A stretch of 64,000 nucleotides of DNA, from the NCBI GenBank assembly GCA_963769745.1, contig CAVYNB010000009.1, positions 151,014 to 215,013 on the forward strand, written 5' to 3'. This document shows, piece by piece, positions 52,824 to 62,747 of this stretch. Both the position numbers and the translations under genes were made by a program. Position 1 is the first letter of the stretch, and every line of letters starts with the position of its first letter. The DNA is from JALORV01 sp963769745 (GTDB lineage Bacteria; Pseudomonadota; Gammaproteobacteria; Burkholderiales; Burkholderiaceae_F). The notes beneath the pieces were generated by a model. It did not search any database, was not told the origin of the DNA, and was given only the letters and a program-made list of their open reading frames with translations.

Positions 52824-55800
52824 CTGAACTTCTACCGATATCTGTCGAACTGGTTTTTTGCTCTGTCGAGGCCTCAGCGCTGGGGCGCGCGCGACGAGCC
52901 TCTGTGGGCCGAAGTATTCAGCCCGGAGCGACTCGAGCAACACGCCGAGAGCCTTGCGGAAGCACAGACAACCGGGGATCTCCGCCTGCCGTGGTTCGGC
53001 TTCGCCCGGCGCAGCGCCGACAACGCGCGGGTACTCATCGGCGCCTACGAGGCAATTGCTGCTGCCGTCGACAAGCAGAGCTCGATCACGCCGGCCGCCG
53101 AATGGCTGCTCAACAACTTTCACATCGTTGAAGAGCAGATCCGCGACATCCGCTCGTTGCTGCCGTCCAGTTTCTTTGGGGAACTTCCGGCACTGGACAG
53201 CGGCCCACTGATCGGACTGCCTCGCATCTACGGCATCGCGTGGGCGTTCACCGCGCACACCGACAGCCGCTTCGATTCCGGCCTCCTGCATCGTTTCGTC
53301 GTCGCGTACCAGCGCGTCCAGCCGTTGACTCTGGCCGAGCTATGGGCGCTGCCGATCATGCTGCGCATCGTGATGATCGAGAATCTGCGGCGCCTGGCGG
53401 CCCGCATTGTCGAATCGATCAATGGTCGCGAGCTGGCCGACCACTTTGTCGATCAGCTGCTCGGTCTCGGCCCCAGCGGCACGTCGAACGAACCGGACTG
53501 GCCGTTTGCAGAGGACGTGCCACTGCCGCGCGCCTCTGCGGCACAGCTTTATCAGCGCTTGCGTTACTCCGATGCGGTGGCAGCGCCCATTCTCAGGACG
53601 CTGACCGAACGGCTGAGCAAGGAGGGCACCCATCCGGAAGAGGTCGTTCGACTCGAGGTCGATCGACAGACAGCGGCCGATCTTTCCGTGCGCAATCTGA
53701 TCACCAGCCTGCGGCAAATCTCCTCGTTCGAGTGGCAGAAGTTCGTCGAGGCAGCCAGCCAGGTGCACCTGGCCCTGTGCGCCGCGCCGCTGTACTCCAG
53801 CATGGACTTCATTACGCGGGACCGCTATCGGCACGCCGTCGAAGAACTTGCGCGAAGGTCTCCGCTGACGGAACTTGAAGTTGCAGGCGTGGCAGTCAGG
53901 CGCGCCGCGGAGGCCGACGCTGCAACGAGCGCGCGCTTGCTCGACCCGGGGTACTACCTGATCGATGACGGGCGGGTCGACATCGAGCGAGAGATCCGCT
54001 ACCGGGTTCCGCTTGCGCGCCAGCTCTTCCGGGCCGCGCTCCGGATAGCGTTGCCGATCTTCCTCGGCGCTGTCTTTTTTCTGACGTTCGGCATGGTCGC
54101 CATCGTGATCGCCGCGAGCGCCGATGCGGGCATCGAGGCCGCTGTCCTGTTGCTGCTCGGAGCGCTGGCGATCTTTCCTGCCTCCGACATCGCTGTCACG
54201 ATCGTCAACCGGCTGGTCGGCGTAGCCGTTGCCCCTCGCCATCTGCCGCGACTGGAACTCGCCGGCGGAATCCCGGCATCGATGCGCACCTTTGTAGTCG
54301 TGCCGACGATGCTCGGCAGTGACGAATCCATCGACGAACAGGTTCATCAGCTCGAAACGCGACACTTGTCGAGCGGACCGGGTGAACTCTACTTCGCGCT
54401 GCTTACCGACTGGCCCGATGCCGAGCAGGAGAACATGCCGGACGACCGCGCGCAGTATGACTACGCGGTGGCGGCCATCCAACGGCTGAACAGCCGTTAT
54501 CCCTCCAGAGCGGACGCCAGTTCAGATGGCTACCAGCGCTTCTACCTCTTTCATCGTCGACGCTTGTGGAATGCCTCGGAGTCCCGCTGGATGGGGTGGG
54601 AGCGCAAGCGCGGCAAGCTGCAGGAGTTCAATCGCCTGTTGCGCGGCGCGCACGACACGACTTTCCTTACTGATCAGCACTATGTGCCGCCGCCCGACGA
54701 GGTGCGCTTTGTCCTGACACTCGACGCCGACACGATCCTGCCGATCGGCGCGGCGGCTGAACTGGTGGGCACTCTCGTACACCCGCTGAACCGGCCGCAG
54801 CCTGACGCGAGCGGCCGGGTCGTGCAGGGCTACGGGATCCTGCAGCCGCGCATCACGCCGGCGCTGCCCACACGCGTCGGCGCCACGCGCTTTCAGCAGC
54901 TGTTTTCCGGAAACGCCGGCGTCGATCCGTACACGTTCCAGGTCTCGGACGTCAACCAGGACCTGTTCGGTGAAGGCACTTTCACCGGCAAGGGCCTGTA
55001 TGACGTGGATGCGTTCGAGACCTCACTCGCCGGGCGGACGCCAGAGAACGCGATCCTGAGTCATGACCTCTTCGAAGGAAGCTTCGCGCGCTGCGGCTTT
55101 GTAAGCGACGTCGAGTTGTTCGAGGAGTTTCCATCGCACACCGGTGTCGCGGACATGCGCTCGCACCGCTGGGTGCGCGGTGACTGGCAACTGCTGCCCT
55201 GGATCTGCGGTCGGTACTGGCACACGATTCCAGCGCTGGCGCGATGGAAGATGCTCGAGAACCTGCGGCGCTCTCTGTCGGCGCCGGCCATGTTCCTGAT
55301 GCTGGTGGCCAGCTGGCTGATCCCGGCAATGGCGCCCGGACCCTGGATCGGCCTGGTGGTGGTCGCGCTGCTGCTTCCGCAGATGCTGCCGCTGGTAGAA
55401 CGTCTTGTGCCGCGGCCCAATCTCGACCGCAGCCATTGGCTGCGTAGCCTGGCGGCGGATTTCGTGTCGGGCGGAACGCGTGCCGGGGTCAACCTGGCTC
55501 TGCTCGCACACCGGGCCTGGCTGACGGGCGATGCGATTGTTCGCACCCTGGCGCGGCTGGCGAAGCGCCGCAGATTGCTCGAGTGGAACACGAGCGCGCA
55601 AGTTCAGTCAGCGGCGCGTCTGTCCGCTCGGAGCTTCGTCAAAAGCATGCTGCCCAGCATGGTGATCGTCATCGCCGTGGCCATCGCGGTGTTCGCCACT
55701 CAGCCCGACCGCATCTGGATGGCGTTGCCGCTTGTCGCTCTGTGGTTGCTGGCGCCATTCATTGCACGGAGGATCAGCACACCGACGGAGCACGGAGCGG

Positions 55801-58800
55801 CCGGATCAGTCGCGTCTGCCGATATCGTTGCGCTTCGACTGATCGCTCGTCGCACGTGGCTTTACTTCGCGACCTTTGTGACCAAGGCGAATCACTTCCT
55901 GCCCCCGGACAATTTCCAGGAGGATCCGTCACCGGTCATTGCCCATCGCAGTTCGCCGACCAACGTCGGGCTGTACCTGCTGTCCGTCGTGGCCGCACGC
56001 GATCTGGGCTGGATCAGCCTGCACGAAATGACGAGCCGCCTGGAAGCGACGCTGGATGGCATGGATGCCCTGCCGCGGCATCGTGGCCATTTTCTGAACT
56101 GGATCGACACGCTTGACCTGCGTCCTCTCGAACCCAGGTACGTATCGACGGTCGACAGTGGCAACCTGGCCGCAATGCTGCTGGTCCTCTCGCAGGCCTG
56201 CAAGGAGGCCCTCGATCGACCACTGAGCTACGTGCGTGCCCTGGCAGGGATCGGCGATGAGGTGGAGCTGCTGAGACGCTCGCTCGCCCGGGCCGATGAA
56301 AGTCGTGGCGCCGCCGGTGTTGGCTTCGACCAGTTGCATGAGGCACTGCAGCGCGTCGACCAGTTGCTCGAGTCGATGCCACTGGCGCCGCGTGACCGTG
56401 ATCAGCACATGGAAGCGCTCGAGTCCGCTGTCTCGGACGTGCACGACATCGTCAGCACACTGGCCAGCGAAGGCAACACGGGCCAATTGCAGGAGGCCTT
56501 GCTGTGGGCCGAAGCGATGCATCTGAACATCACCGGGCAGCGACGCGAACGGCTCGAACTGGCGCCCTGGCTGGAAGCGATCGAGCGCGAGCTACCGGAC
56601 ACCGGGATCACCGATAGCGCCCCTTCGACCGTGATCAATTCCATGCAGCAGGAAGTCGTGGTCGACATCGAACGATCACGACACGCTGTCGAGGAACTCG
56701 CCGACCGCCTGAACACCCTCTCGCGGCGTGCCCGCCTGATGTTCGATGAGATGGATTTCAGCTTTCTTTACGACGAGACGCGCGATCTGTTTTCGATCGG
56801 CTATCTGGTTGAGGATGCGCGGCTCGACCTCGGCTGTTACGACCTGCTTGCGTCGGAAGCGAGGCTGACGAGCTTCATCACGATCGCGAAGCGCGACGTT
56901 CCCGCGTCGCATTGGTTCCGGCTCGGCCGCACACTCGTTCCGGTCGACGGCGGCGCAGCTCTGGTTTCATGGTCTGGATCGATGTTCGAATACCTGATGC
57001 CGTCGCTGCTGATGGATACACCGCACGGCAGTCTGCTCGAGGCGACCGTGCGCCGTGTCATCGACCGGCACATCAATTTCGGTCGCGAGCGCAGGGTGCC
57101 CTGGGGAATTTCCGAGTCGGCCTACAACGCACGCGATATTCACCTCACTTACCAGTACTCGAATTTCGGCGTCCCGGGCCTGGGACTGAAGCGGGGCCTG
57201 TCGAAGGACACCGTCGTCGCGCCCTATGCGACGGCCCTCGCGGCGATGTACGACGCCAAGGCCGCCGTGTCGAACTTCGAGCATCTGACCGCAGTCGGCG
57301 CCTTGGGCCGCTACGGTTTCTATGAAGCGCTCGACTTCACGGCCAGCCGATTGCCGAAGTCGAAGGAGGTAGCGATCGTCCGGGCGTACATGGCGCATCA
57401 CCAGGGAATGACACTGGTGGCTTTGGCGAACGTGGTTCTCAAAGGCGAGATGCGACATCGTTTCCATCGCATACCGATGGTGCAGGCAACCGAGTTGCTG
57501 TTGCAGGAAACCGCGCAACGGGATGTAACACTCGCCCTGCCCCGCTCAGATCGGGCGACACCGGCCATCGCAAGCTCCGCGGCCGTGCCGATCGATCGCA
57601 GGGTCAATTCACCACACGCGGTACCGCCGGCCACGCAATTGCTTTCCAACGGCCGCTACAGCGTGATGGTCACGGCGGCCGGATCGGGCTATAGCCGCTG
57701 GCGCGAGCTGGCCGTGACGCGCTGGCGAGAGGACGCGACGCGCGATTGCTGGGGTACTTACCTCTATCTGCGAGATCCGGCGAGCGGGTACCTATGGTCA
57801 GCCGGCTATCAGCCGGTGTGCGTCCAGCCGGTCTATTACGCGGCCGAGTTCGCCGAGGACCGGGTGCGCATCCTGCGTGCGGACGCCGGCATCGAGTCGT
57901 CGATGGAGATCATGGTTTCGGCCGAAGACGACGTGGAGATCCGCCGGTTGACGTTGAAGAACACCGGGTCGCGGCGGCGCGAGATCGAGATCACTTCGTA
58001 CGCGGAGATCGTGCTCGCCTCGCCTGCAGCCGACGAGGCCCATCCCGCTTTCTCGAATCTCTTTGTACAGACCGAGTATGTGCCGGCGGTCAACGGACTG
58101 ATCGCAACCCGTCGGCCGCGCTCGGCCGAGGACGAAGCGCTGTGGGCTGCGCACGTGGTGGCCTATGACAGCAAGGACGACAGCAGCTCCGGTATCGAGT
58201 TTGAAACGGACCGAGTGAAGTTCCTCGGACGCGGCCGTTCGGTTCGTGCGCCCTTGTCGTTGATGGAAGGACGGCGGTTGTCGAATACGGTCGGCGCAGT
58301 GCTGGATCCGGTCGCCAGCCTGCGCATACGCCTCGCCGTCGCTCCGGGGGCGACGGTGCACGCATCGTTTGCAACGATGACGGCCACCAGTCGCGAATCG
58401 ATTCTCAATCTGGCCGACAAGTACCACGATCCGGGCGCATTCGACCGTGCATCGACGCTGGCCTGGACCCATGCCCAGGTCAAACTGCACTACCTCGGCA
58501 TCGATCCCGGCGAGGCCCAGGTCTTTCAGCAACTCGCGAGTCGCATCCTGTACTCGGACGCGCTGCTGCGGGCTCCGCGCGATGTGCTTCAGGGAAATCG
58601 GCTTCCGGTTTCGGGCCTTTGGAAGTTCGGAATTTCAGGCGACCGCCCGATCCTGCTTGCGCGAATCGAGGATGGCGCTGACATCGGCGTCATCCGTCAA
58701 TTGCTGACTGCGCATGAGTATCTTCATGTGAAGCGACTGGGGATCGACCTCGTCATCCTGAACGAACAGGCGACCTCGTACGCGGAGGGCCTGCAACATG

Positions 58801-61478
58801 ATCTCGAGATGCGGGTTCGCGAGAGCGATGCTCGCAAGGGCGGCGACGATCTGGGAGGGCGTGGCGCGATCTACGTTCTCCGCGGCGATCTTCTCAGCGA
58901 GGACGAACGGGCGTTGCTGCTGACGGCCGCGCGCGTCGTCGTTGTCTGCGGCCAGGGCAACTTGTCTGCGCACCTGGCGATGCGGCACCGCGAGCCTGTC
59001 CTGCAAGTCCAGCCGCGCGTACACGCGGCTCCAAGCACGTCGAAACTGCTACATCCGCCTCCCCTGCAGTTTCCGAACGGGCTGGGCGGCTTTACCGACA
59101 GCGGGCGCGAGTACGCCGTCGTCCTGAATCGCGGACAACGCACGCCTCTTCCGTGGATCAACATCATCGCCAACGACGGATTCGGTTTCCAGGTATCCGA
59201 GTCCGGTGCTGGCTATACGTGGGCGGGCAACAGTCGGGAAAACCAGTTGACACCCTGGTCCAACGATCCGGTGTCCGACCCCGTTGGCGAAGCGTTCTAC
59301 CTTCTTGATCGCGATTCCGGCATCCTGTGGACACCGACTGCCCTGCCGATCCGCGTCGAGGACTCGAGCTATATCACCCGATTCGGCCACGGCTATGCGC
59401 GCTTTCAGCATCGGTCGAACGGCATCGAGAGCGAACTGGTCCAGTTCGTCGCCTCCGAGGATCCGGTCAAGATCTCGCGGATCCGGCTCATCAATCACTC
59501 GAGCCAGACACGCCGCATTTCGATCACCGCCTATGTCGAGTGGGTGCTTGGATTCTCGCGCACCGTCAATGCACCGTTCATCGTCACCGAGGTCGACCCC
59601 GAGACAGGCGGAGTATTCGCACTCAATCCGTGGCATCGCGAGTTCGGCAGCCGGATTGCCTTTGCGGCATGGGACGCGCCGGCCGATGGTCTTACCTGCG
59701 ATCGGCAGGAGTTTGTCGGACGCAACGGCCATCTTGAAGCACCGGTTGCGCTCACCGCCGACGTTTCGCTTTCGGGACGGTGCGGCGCCGGATTCGATCC
59801 ATGCGTGGCGCTGCAGCGGGAAGTGCAAATCGAGCCTGAGGGCCAGATCGAACTGACCTTCGTGCTGGGCCAGGCGGCCGGTGCCGACGCCGCGCGCGCA
59901 TTGATTCGGCGCTTTCGGACGGTGAAAGATGCCGACGCCGAGTTACTTCATGTGAAGCAGCAGTGGCGCGAGATCCTCGACCGCGTGCAGGTCGAGACGC
60001 CGGACCCGCAGATGAATCTGATCCTCAATCACTGGTTGCTGTACCAGACGATTGTCTGCCGGCTGTACGCCCGAAGCGCGTTCTACCAGGCCGGTGGTGC
60101 GTATGGATTCCGCGACCAGCTGCAGGACGTCATGGCTTTGACGATCGCACGCCCGGATCTGACCCGCAGGCAGATCGTCAACGCCTCATCGCATCAGTTC
60201 CGCGAAGGTGACGTACAGCACTGGTGGCACCCGCCTTTCGGGCGCGGCGTGCGAACGCATTTTTCAGACGATCGCGTCTGGTTGCCCTACTGCGTCAGCC
60301 ATTATCTGACCACCACCGGCGATACGGGCGTGCTGGATGAACTGGTGCCATTCGTCGAGGGCGCTCTCCTGCCGCCAGAGAGCGAAGCGATGTATTTCGA
60401 GCCCGCCATCTCGGATGAGAAGGTCACGGTGTATGAGCACTGCGCCCGCGCGCTCGACGTCAGCATGGCGATCGGGCAGCACGGCCTGCCGCTGATGGGC
60501 GGCGGAGACTGGAACGACGGCATGAACCGCGTGGGTGCCGAAGGCCGTGGCGAGAGCATCTGGCTGGCCTGGTTCCTGTGTGCGGCGTTGCGCGAGTTCG
60601 CGCCGGTGGCCGCACAGCGCGGCGAGCTCGAGCGCTCACGCGCGTGGTCCGACCACGCAGACCGCCTTCAAACTGCCGTCGAACACGAAGGCTGGGACGG
60701 CGCCTGGTATCGCCGCGCGTACTTCGACGACGGCACCCCGCTAGGTGCGTCGGGCAACGCCGAATGCCGCATCGATTCCATCGCGCAAAGCTGGGCGCTG
60801 ATATCCGGCGCGGGCGATCCCGAACGTGCGCGCCGAGCAATGGAATCCGTTGGCGAGCATCTGGTCAAGCCCGGCGACAACATGGTGCTGCTGTTCGCTC
60901 CGCCCTTTGACCGATCGACACAGGAGCCCGGCTACATCAAGGGCTACTTGCCGGGCGTGCGTGAAAACGGCGCGCAGTACACGCAGGCCGCGGTCTGGTG
61001 CGTGATCGCCCACGCGCTGCTGGGCGACGGCGAGCGTGCGGCGGAGCTGTTCGAGATGTTGAATCCCATCAACCACAGCTCGACGCGCGCCGGCATCCAT
61101 CGTTACAAGGCCGAACCCTTCGTCATCGCCGCCGACGTGTACAGCGAACCGCCGCATACCGGACGGGGCGGCTGGAGCTGGTACACCGGCGCCGCGGGAT
61201 GGTTGTATCGCGCCGGGATCGAATTCATCCTCGGGTTCAAGCTGCGCGGCCAAGAGATCCTGATTGATCCCTGCATTCCCGAACAGTGGCGCAGCTTCAA
61301 GATTCGCTATCGTGCGCAGCGGTCCACGTACGAGTTCGTGATCGACAACCCGCAGGGCGTCACACGCGGCGTCCTGCGAGTGGAACTCGATGGCAAGGAA
61401 CTCCCAGGACCGGCCGTGCCGCTGCTGGACGATGGCGGCGTGCACAGCGTGCGCGTGACATTGGGGACGGTTGACTGA
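52824..61478 (+). CDS. ndvB: Cyclic beta-1,2-glucan synthase (NdvB/Cgs type)
   Basis: About 2,884-aa inner-membrane enzyme that starts, elongates, cyclises and trims beta-1,2-glucans for periplasmic export. The GT84 part (~1-1100) has several membrane helices (near 400-450, 800-850 and 930-970), the DxD site LTLDADT, FTGKGLYDVDAFE, HDLFEGSFARCGF and RWVRGDWQLLPWI. The rest holds glycoamylase-like, carbohydrate-binding and GH94-like phosphorylase modules (GGGDWNDGMNRVG, GESIWLAWFL). Homology clearly reaches upstream to about 52863, but the frame has no ATG or GTG; its stop lies at 52770. A CTG at 52824 after AGGG is used. One T too many in T6 (52854-52859) would instead join an ATG at 52769. 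Confidence 0.9.
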   Translation: MNFYRYLSNWFFALSRPQRWGARDEPLWAEVFSPERLEQHAESLAEAQTTGDLRLPWFGFARRSADNARVLIGAYEAIAAAVDKQSSITPAAEWLLNNFHIVEEQIRDIRSLLPSSFFGELPALDSGPLIGLPRIYGIAWAFTAHTDSRFDSGLLHRFVVAYQRVQPLTLAELWALPIMLRIVMIENLRRLAARIVESINGRELADHFVDQLLGLGPSGTSNEPDWPFAEDVPLPRASAAQLYQRLRYSDAVAAPILRTLTERLSKEGTHPEEVVRLEVDRQTAADLSVRNLITSLRQISSFEWQKFVEAASQVHLALCAAPLYSSMDFITRDRYRHAVEELARRSPLTELEVAGVAVRRAAEADAATSARLLDPGYYLIDDGRVDIEREIRYRVPLARQLFRAALRIALPIFLGAVFFLTFGMVAIVIAASADAGIEAAVLLLLGALAIFPASDIAVTIVNRLVGVAVAPRHLPRLELAGGIPASMRTFVVVPTMLGSDESIDEQVHQLETRHLSSGPGELYFALLTDWPDAEQENMPDDRAQYDYAVAAIQRLNSRYPSRADASSDGYQRFYLFHRRRLWNASESRWMGWERKRGKLQEFNRLLRGAHDTTFLTDQHYVPPPDEVRFVLTLDADTILPIGAAAELVGTLVHPLNRPQPDASGRVVQGYGILQPRITPALPTRVGATRFQQLFSGNAGVDPYTFQVSDVNQDLFGEGTFTGKGLYDVDAFETSLAGRTPENAILSHDLFEGSFARCGFVSDVELFEEFPSHTGVADMRSHRWVRGDWQLLPWICGRYWHTIPALARWKMLENLRRSLSAPAMFLMLVASWLIPAMAPGPWIGLVVVALLLPQMLPLVERLVPRPNLDRSHWLRSLAADFVSGGTRAGVNLALLAHRAWLTGDAIVRTLARLAKRRRLLEWNTSAQVQSAARLSARSFVKSMLPSMVIVIAVAIAVFATQPDRIWMALPLVALWLLAPFIARRISTPTEHGAAGSVASADIVALRLIARRTWLYFATFVTKANHFLPPDNFQEDPSPVIAHRSSPTNVGLYLLSVVAARDLGWISLHEMTSRLEATLDGMDALPRHRGHFLNWIDTLDLRPLEPRYVSTVDSGNLAAMLLVLSQACKEALDRPLSYVRALAGIGDEVELLRRSLARADESRGAAGVGFDQLHEALQRVDQLLESMPLAPRDRDQHMEALESAVSDVHDIVSTLASEGNTGQLQEALLWAEAMHLNITGQRRERLELAPWLEAIERELPDTGITDSAPSTVINSMQQEVVVDIERSRHAVEELADRLNTLSRRARLMFDEMDFSFLYDETRDLFSIGYLVEDARLDLGCYDLLASEARLTSFITIAKRDVPASHWFRLGRTLVPVDGGAALVSWSGSMFEYLMPSLLMDTPHGSLLEATVRRVIDRHINFGRERRVPWGISESAYNARDIHLTYQYSNFGVPGLGLKRGLSKDTVVAPYATALAAMYDAKAAVSNFEHLTAVGALGRYGFYEALDFTASRLPKSKEVAIVRAYMAHHQGMTLVALANVVLKGEMRHRFHRIPMVQATELLLQETAQRDVTLALPRSDRATPAIASSAAVPIDRRVNSPHAVPPATQLLSNGRYSVMVTAAGSGYSRWRELAVTRWREDATRDCWGTYLYLRDPASGYLWSAGYQPVCVQPVYYAAEFAEDRVRILRADAGIESSMEIMVSAEDDVEIRRLTLKNTGSRRREIEITSYAEIVLASPAADEAHPAFSNLFVQTEYVPAVNGLIATRRPRSAEDEALWAAHVVAYDSKDDSSSGIEFETDRVKFLGRGRSVRAPLSLMEGRRLSNTVGAVLDPVASLRIRLAVAPGATVHASFATMTATSRESILNLADKYHDPGAFDRASTLAWTHAQVKLHYLGIDPGEAQVFQQLASRILYSDALLRAPRDVLQGNRLPVSGLWKFGISGDRPILLARIEDGADIGVIRQLLTAHEYLHVKRLGIDLVILNEQATSYAEGLQHDLEMRVRESDARKGGDDLGGRGAIYVLRGDLLSEDERALLLTAARVVVVCGQGNLSAHLAMRHREPVLQVQPRVHAAPSTSKLLHPPPLQFPNGLGGFTDSGREYAVVLNRGQRTPLPWINIIANDGFGFQVSESGAGYTWAGNSRENQLTPWSNDPVSDPVGEAFYLLDRDSGILWTPTALPIRVEDSSYITRFGHGYARFQHRSNGIESELVQFVASEDPVKISRIRLINHSSQTRRISITAYVEWVLGFSRTVNAPFIVTEVDPETGGVFALNPWHREFGSRIAFAAWDAPADGLTCDRQEFVGRNGHLEAPVALTADVSLSGRCGAGFDPCVALQREVQIEPEGQIELTFVLGQAAGADAARALIRRFRTVKDADAELLHVKQQWREILDRVQVETPDPQMNLILNHWLLYQTIVCRLYARSAFYQAGGAYGFRDQLQDVMALTIARPDLTRRQIVNASSHQFREGDVQHWWHPPFGRGVRTHFSDDRVWLPYCVSHYLTTTGDTGVLDELVPFVEGALLPPESEAMYFEPAISDEKVTVYEHCARALDVSMAIGQHGLPLMGGGDWNDGMNRVGAEGRGESIWLAWFLCAALREFAPVAAQRGELERSRAWSDHADRLQTAVEHEGWDGAWYRRAYFDDGTPLGASGNAECRIDSIAQSWALISGAGDPERARRAMESVGEHLVKPGDNMVLLFAPPFDRSTQEPGYIKGYLPGVRENGAQYTQAAVWCVIAHALLGDGERAAELFEMLNPINHSSTRAGIHRYKAEPFVIAADVYSEPPHTGRGGWSWYTGAAGWLYRAGIEFILGFKLRGQEILIDPCIPEQWRSFKIRYRAQRSTYEFVIDNPQGVTRGVLRVELDGKELPGPAVPLLDDGGVHSVRVTLGTVD

Positions 61479-61511
61479 CCTATCCCAGACGCTCTGGCGG
61501 CGGCCCTGGAC

Positions 61512-62537
61512 TCACCCCAGTGAGTCCTCCAGCGACGGGACGTACTTCCCTTCGCGCGCGGCTCCGTTGAGCCGGGCGCGTTTGAGCAGTGCTCGCTGGG
61601 TCTCGTCCGCATTGGCAGCCTGCCCCTTCCAGGCTTTCAACGCAGGATCCTGCAACGCCCGACCGTACGAGAAGCTCAACTGCCACGGCTGCGCGCCGAG
61701 CCGGTTCATCGCGTCGAGATTCGCGGTCGCTTCTGCGGGCGTCTGGCCTCCCGACAGAAAGAATATGCCCGGCACGGCAGCCGGCACTGTGCGCTTCAGG
61801 ATGCGGATCGTGTATGCGGCAACTTCGGGCGGAGTTGCCTGCTGCGTGTGCTCCTTGCCGGGCACCACCATACTTGGCTTAAGCAGCGTGTACTCGAGAA
61901 CTACTCCGTGTCGATGCAGCGCGTGAAACACTTCGTGCAAAACAGCCTCGGTGACCTCGGCACAGCGGTCGATGCTGTGGTTGCCGTCGATCAGGACCTC
62001 GGGTTCAACGATCGGCACGATGCCACGCTCCTGGCAGATCGCGGCATAGCGGGCAAGCGCTTCGGCGTTGGCCTCAATCGCAACCCGACTCGGAAGGGTG
62101 TCGGACACGTTGTAGACGGCGCGCCATTTCGCGAAGCGTGCGCCCTGCTGCTTATAACCATCAAGGCGCTTCGCCAGTCCGTCCAGCCCCTGGGTGATTT
62201 CGTCACCGGGTGCGTGGGCCAGAGGAATCTTGCCGGCATCGACCTTGATCCCCGGCACGATGCCCTGGTGTGTCGCCAACTGAGGTATCGGAGACCCGTC
62301 GTCGGCCCGCTGACCCAGTGTTTCCTCATACAGGATGACGCCACTGATGAATTCACCGAGCCCCGGCGTTGCCAGCAACATGAGGCGATAGATTCGTCGA
62401 TTCTCCTCCGTCGACTCGACGCCTATCGACTTGAATCGCTTGGCGATCGTGGGGCTGCTTTCATCGGCGGCCAGTATCCCTTTGCCCTTTTGTACCAGCG
62501 CCGCTACCGTTGCCTGAAGTTGACTTTGATCGTCCAT
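61512..62537 (-). CDS. Class I fructose-bisphosphate aldolase
   Basis: Schiff-base aldolase for fructose-1,6-bisphosphate. Motifs: GKGILAADESSPTIAKRF near the N-terminus, the Schiff-base Lys region LEYTLLKPSMVVPG near residue 225, and GIFFLSGGQTPAEAT. 341 aa from MDDQSQLQATV at 62537, with AAAGGA upstream. Many betaproteobacteria carry only class II enzymes, so this eukaryote-like class I form is of note. Divergent from the PPi-PFK gene, 210 bp apart. Confidence 0.94.
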   Translation of the reverse strand: MDDQSQLQATVAALVQKGKGILAADESSPTIAKRFKSIGVESTEENRRIYRLMLLATPGLGEFISGVILYEETLGQRADDGSPIPQLATHQGIVPGIKVDAGKIPLAHAPGDEITQGLDGLAKRLDGYKQQGARFAKWRAVYNVSDTLPSRVAIEANAEALARYAAICQERGIVPIVEPEVLIDGNHSIDRCAEVTEAVLHEVFHALHRHGVVLEYTLLKPSMVVPGKEHTQQATPPEVAAYTIRILKRTVPAAVPGIFFLSGGQTPAEATANLDAMNRLGAQPWQLSFSYGRALQDPALKAWKGQAANADETQRALLKRARLNGAAREGKYVPSLEDSLG

Positions 62538-62662
62538 CGGTTGTCCTTTCCTGCAAAAGGTCAAGTGTGAATCGTTACCGAGTCCGGCGCACCCGCTGGA
62601 GTCGAGTTGATTCCGGGACGGGGGTTCGGACGTGGGCGAAACGTGCTGTCCGAGTGCGGAGC

Positions 62663-62695
62663 TCCGTTACGTCGATCATTCCGTTACGTCGATCA
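62663..62695. repeat. Tandem 16-bp direct repeats in the aldolase/PFK divergent region
   Basis: TCCGTTACGTCGATCA occurs exactly at 62663-62678 and 62680-62695, one base apart (period 17). It lies midway between the two divergent glycolytic genes, 53 bp before the PFK ATG. The period is less than two helical turns, so it may be a regulator site or simple slippage. Confidence 0.75.
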
Positions 62696-62747
62696 ATATC
62701 ATCCGTCATGCCAATCTGCGGCGTAAGCTGAGCGTGAGTATCACCCC

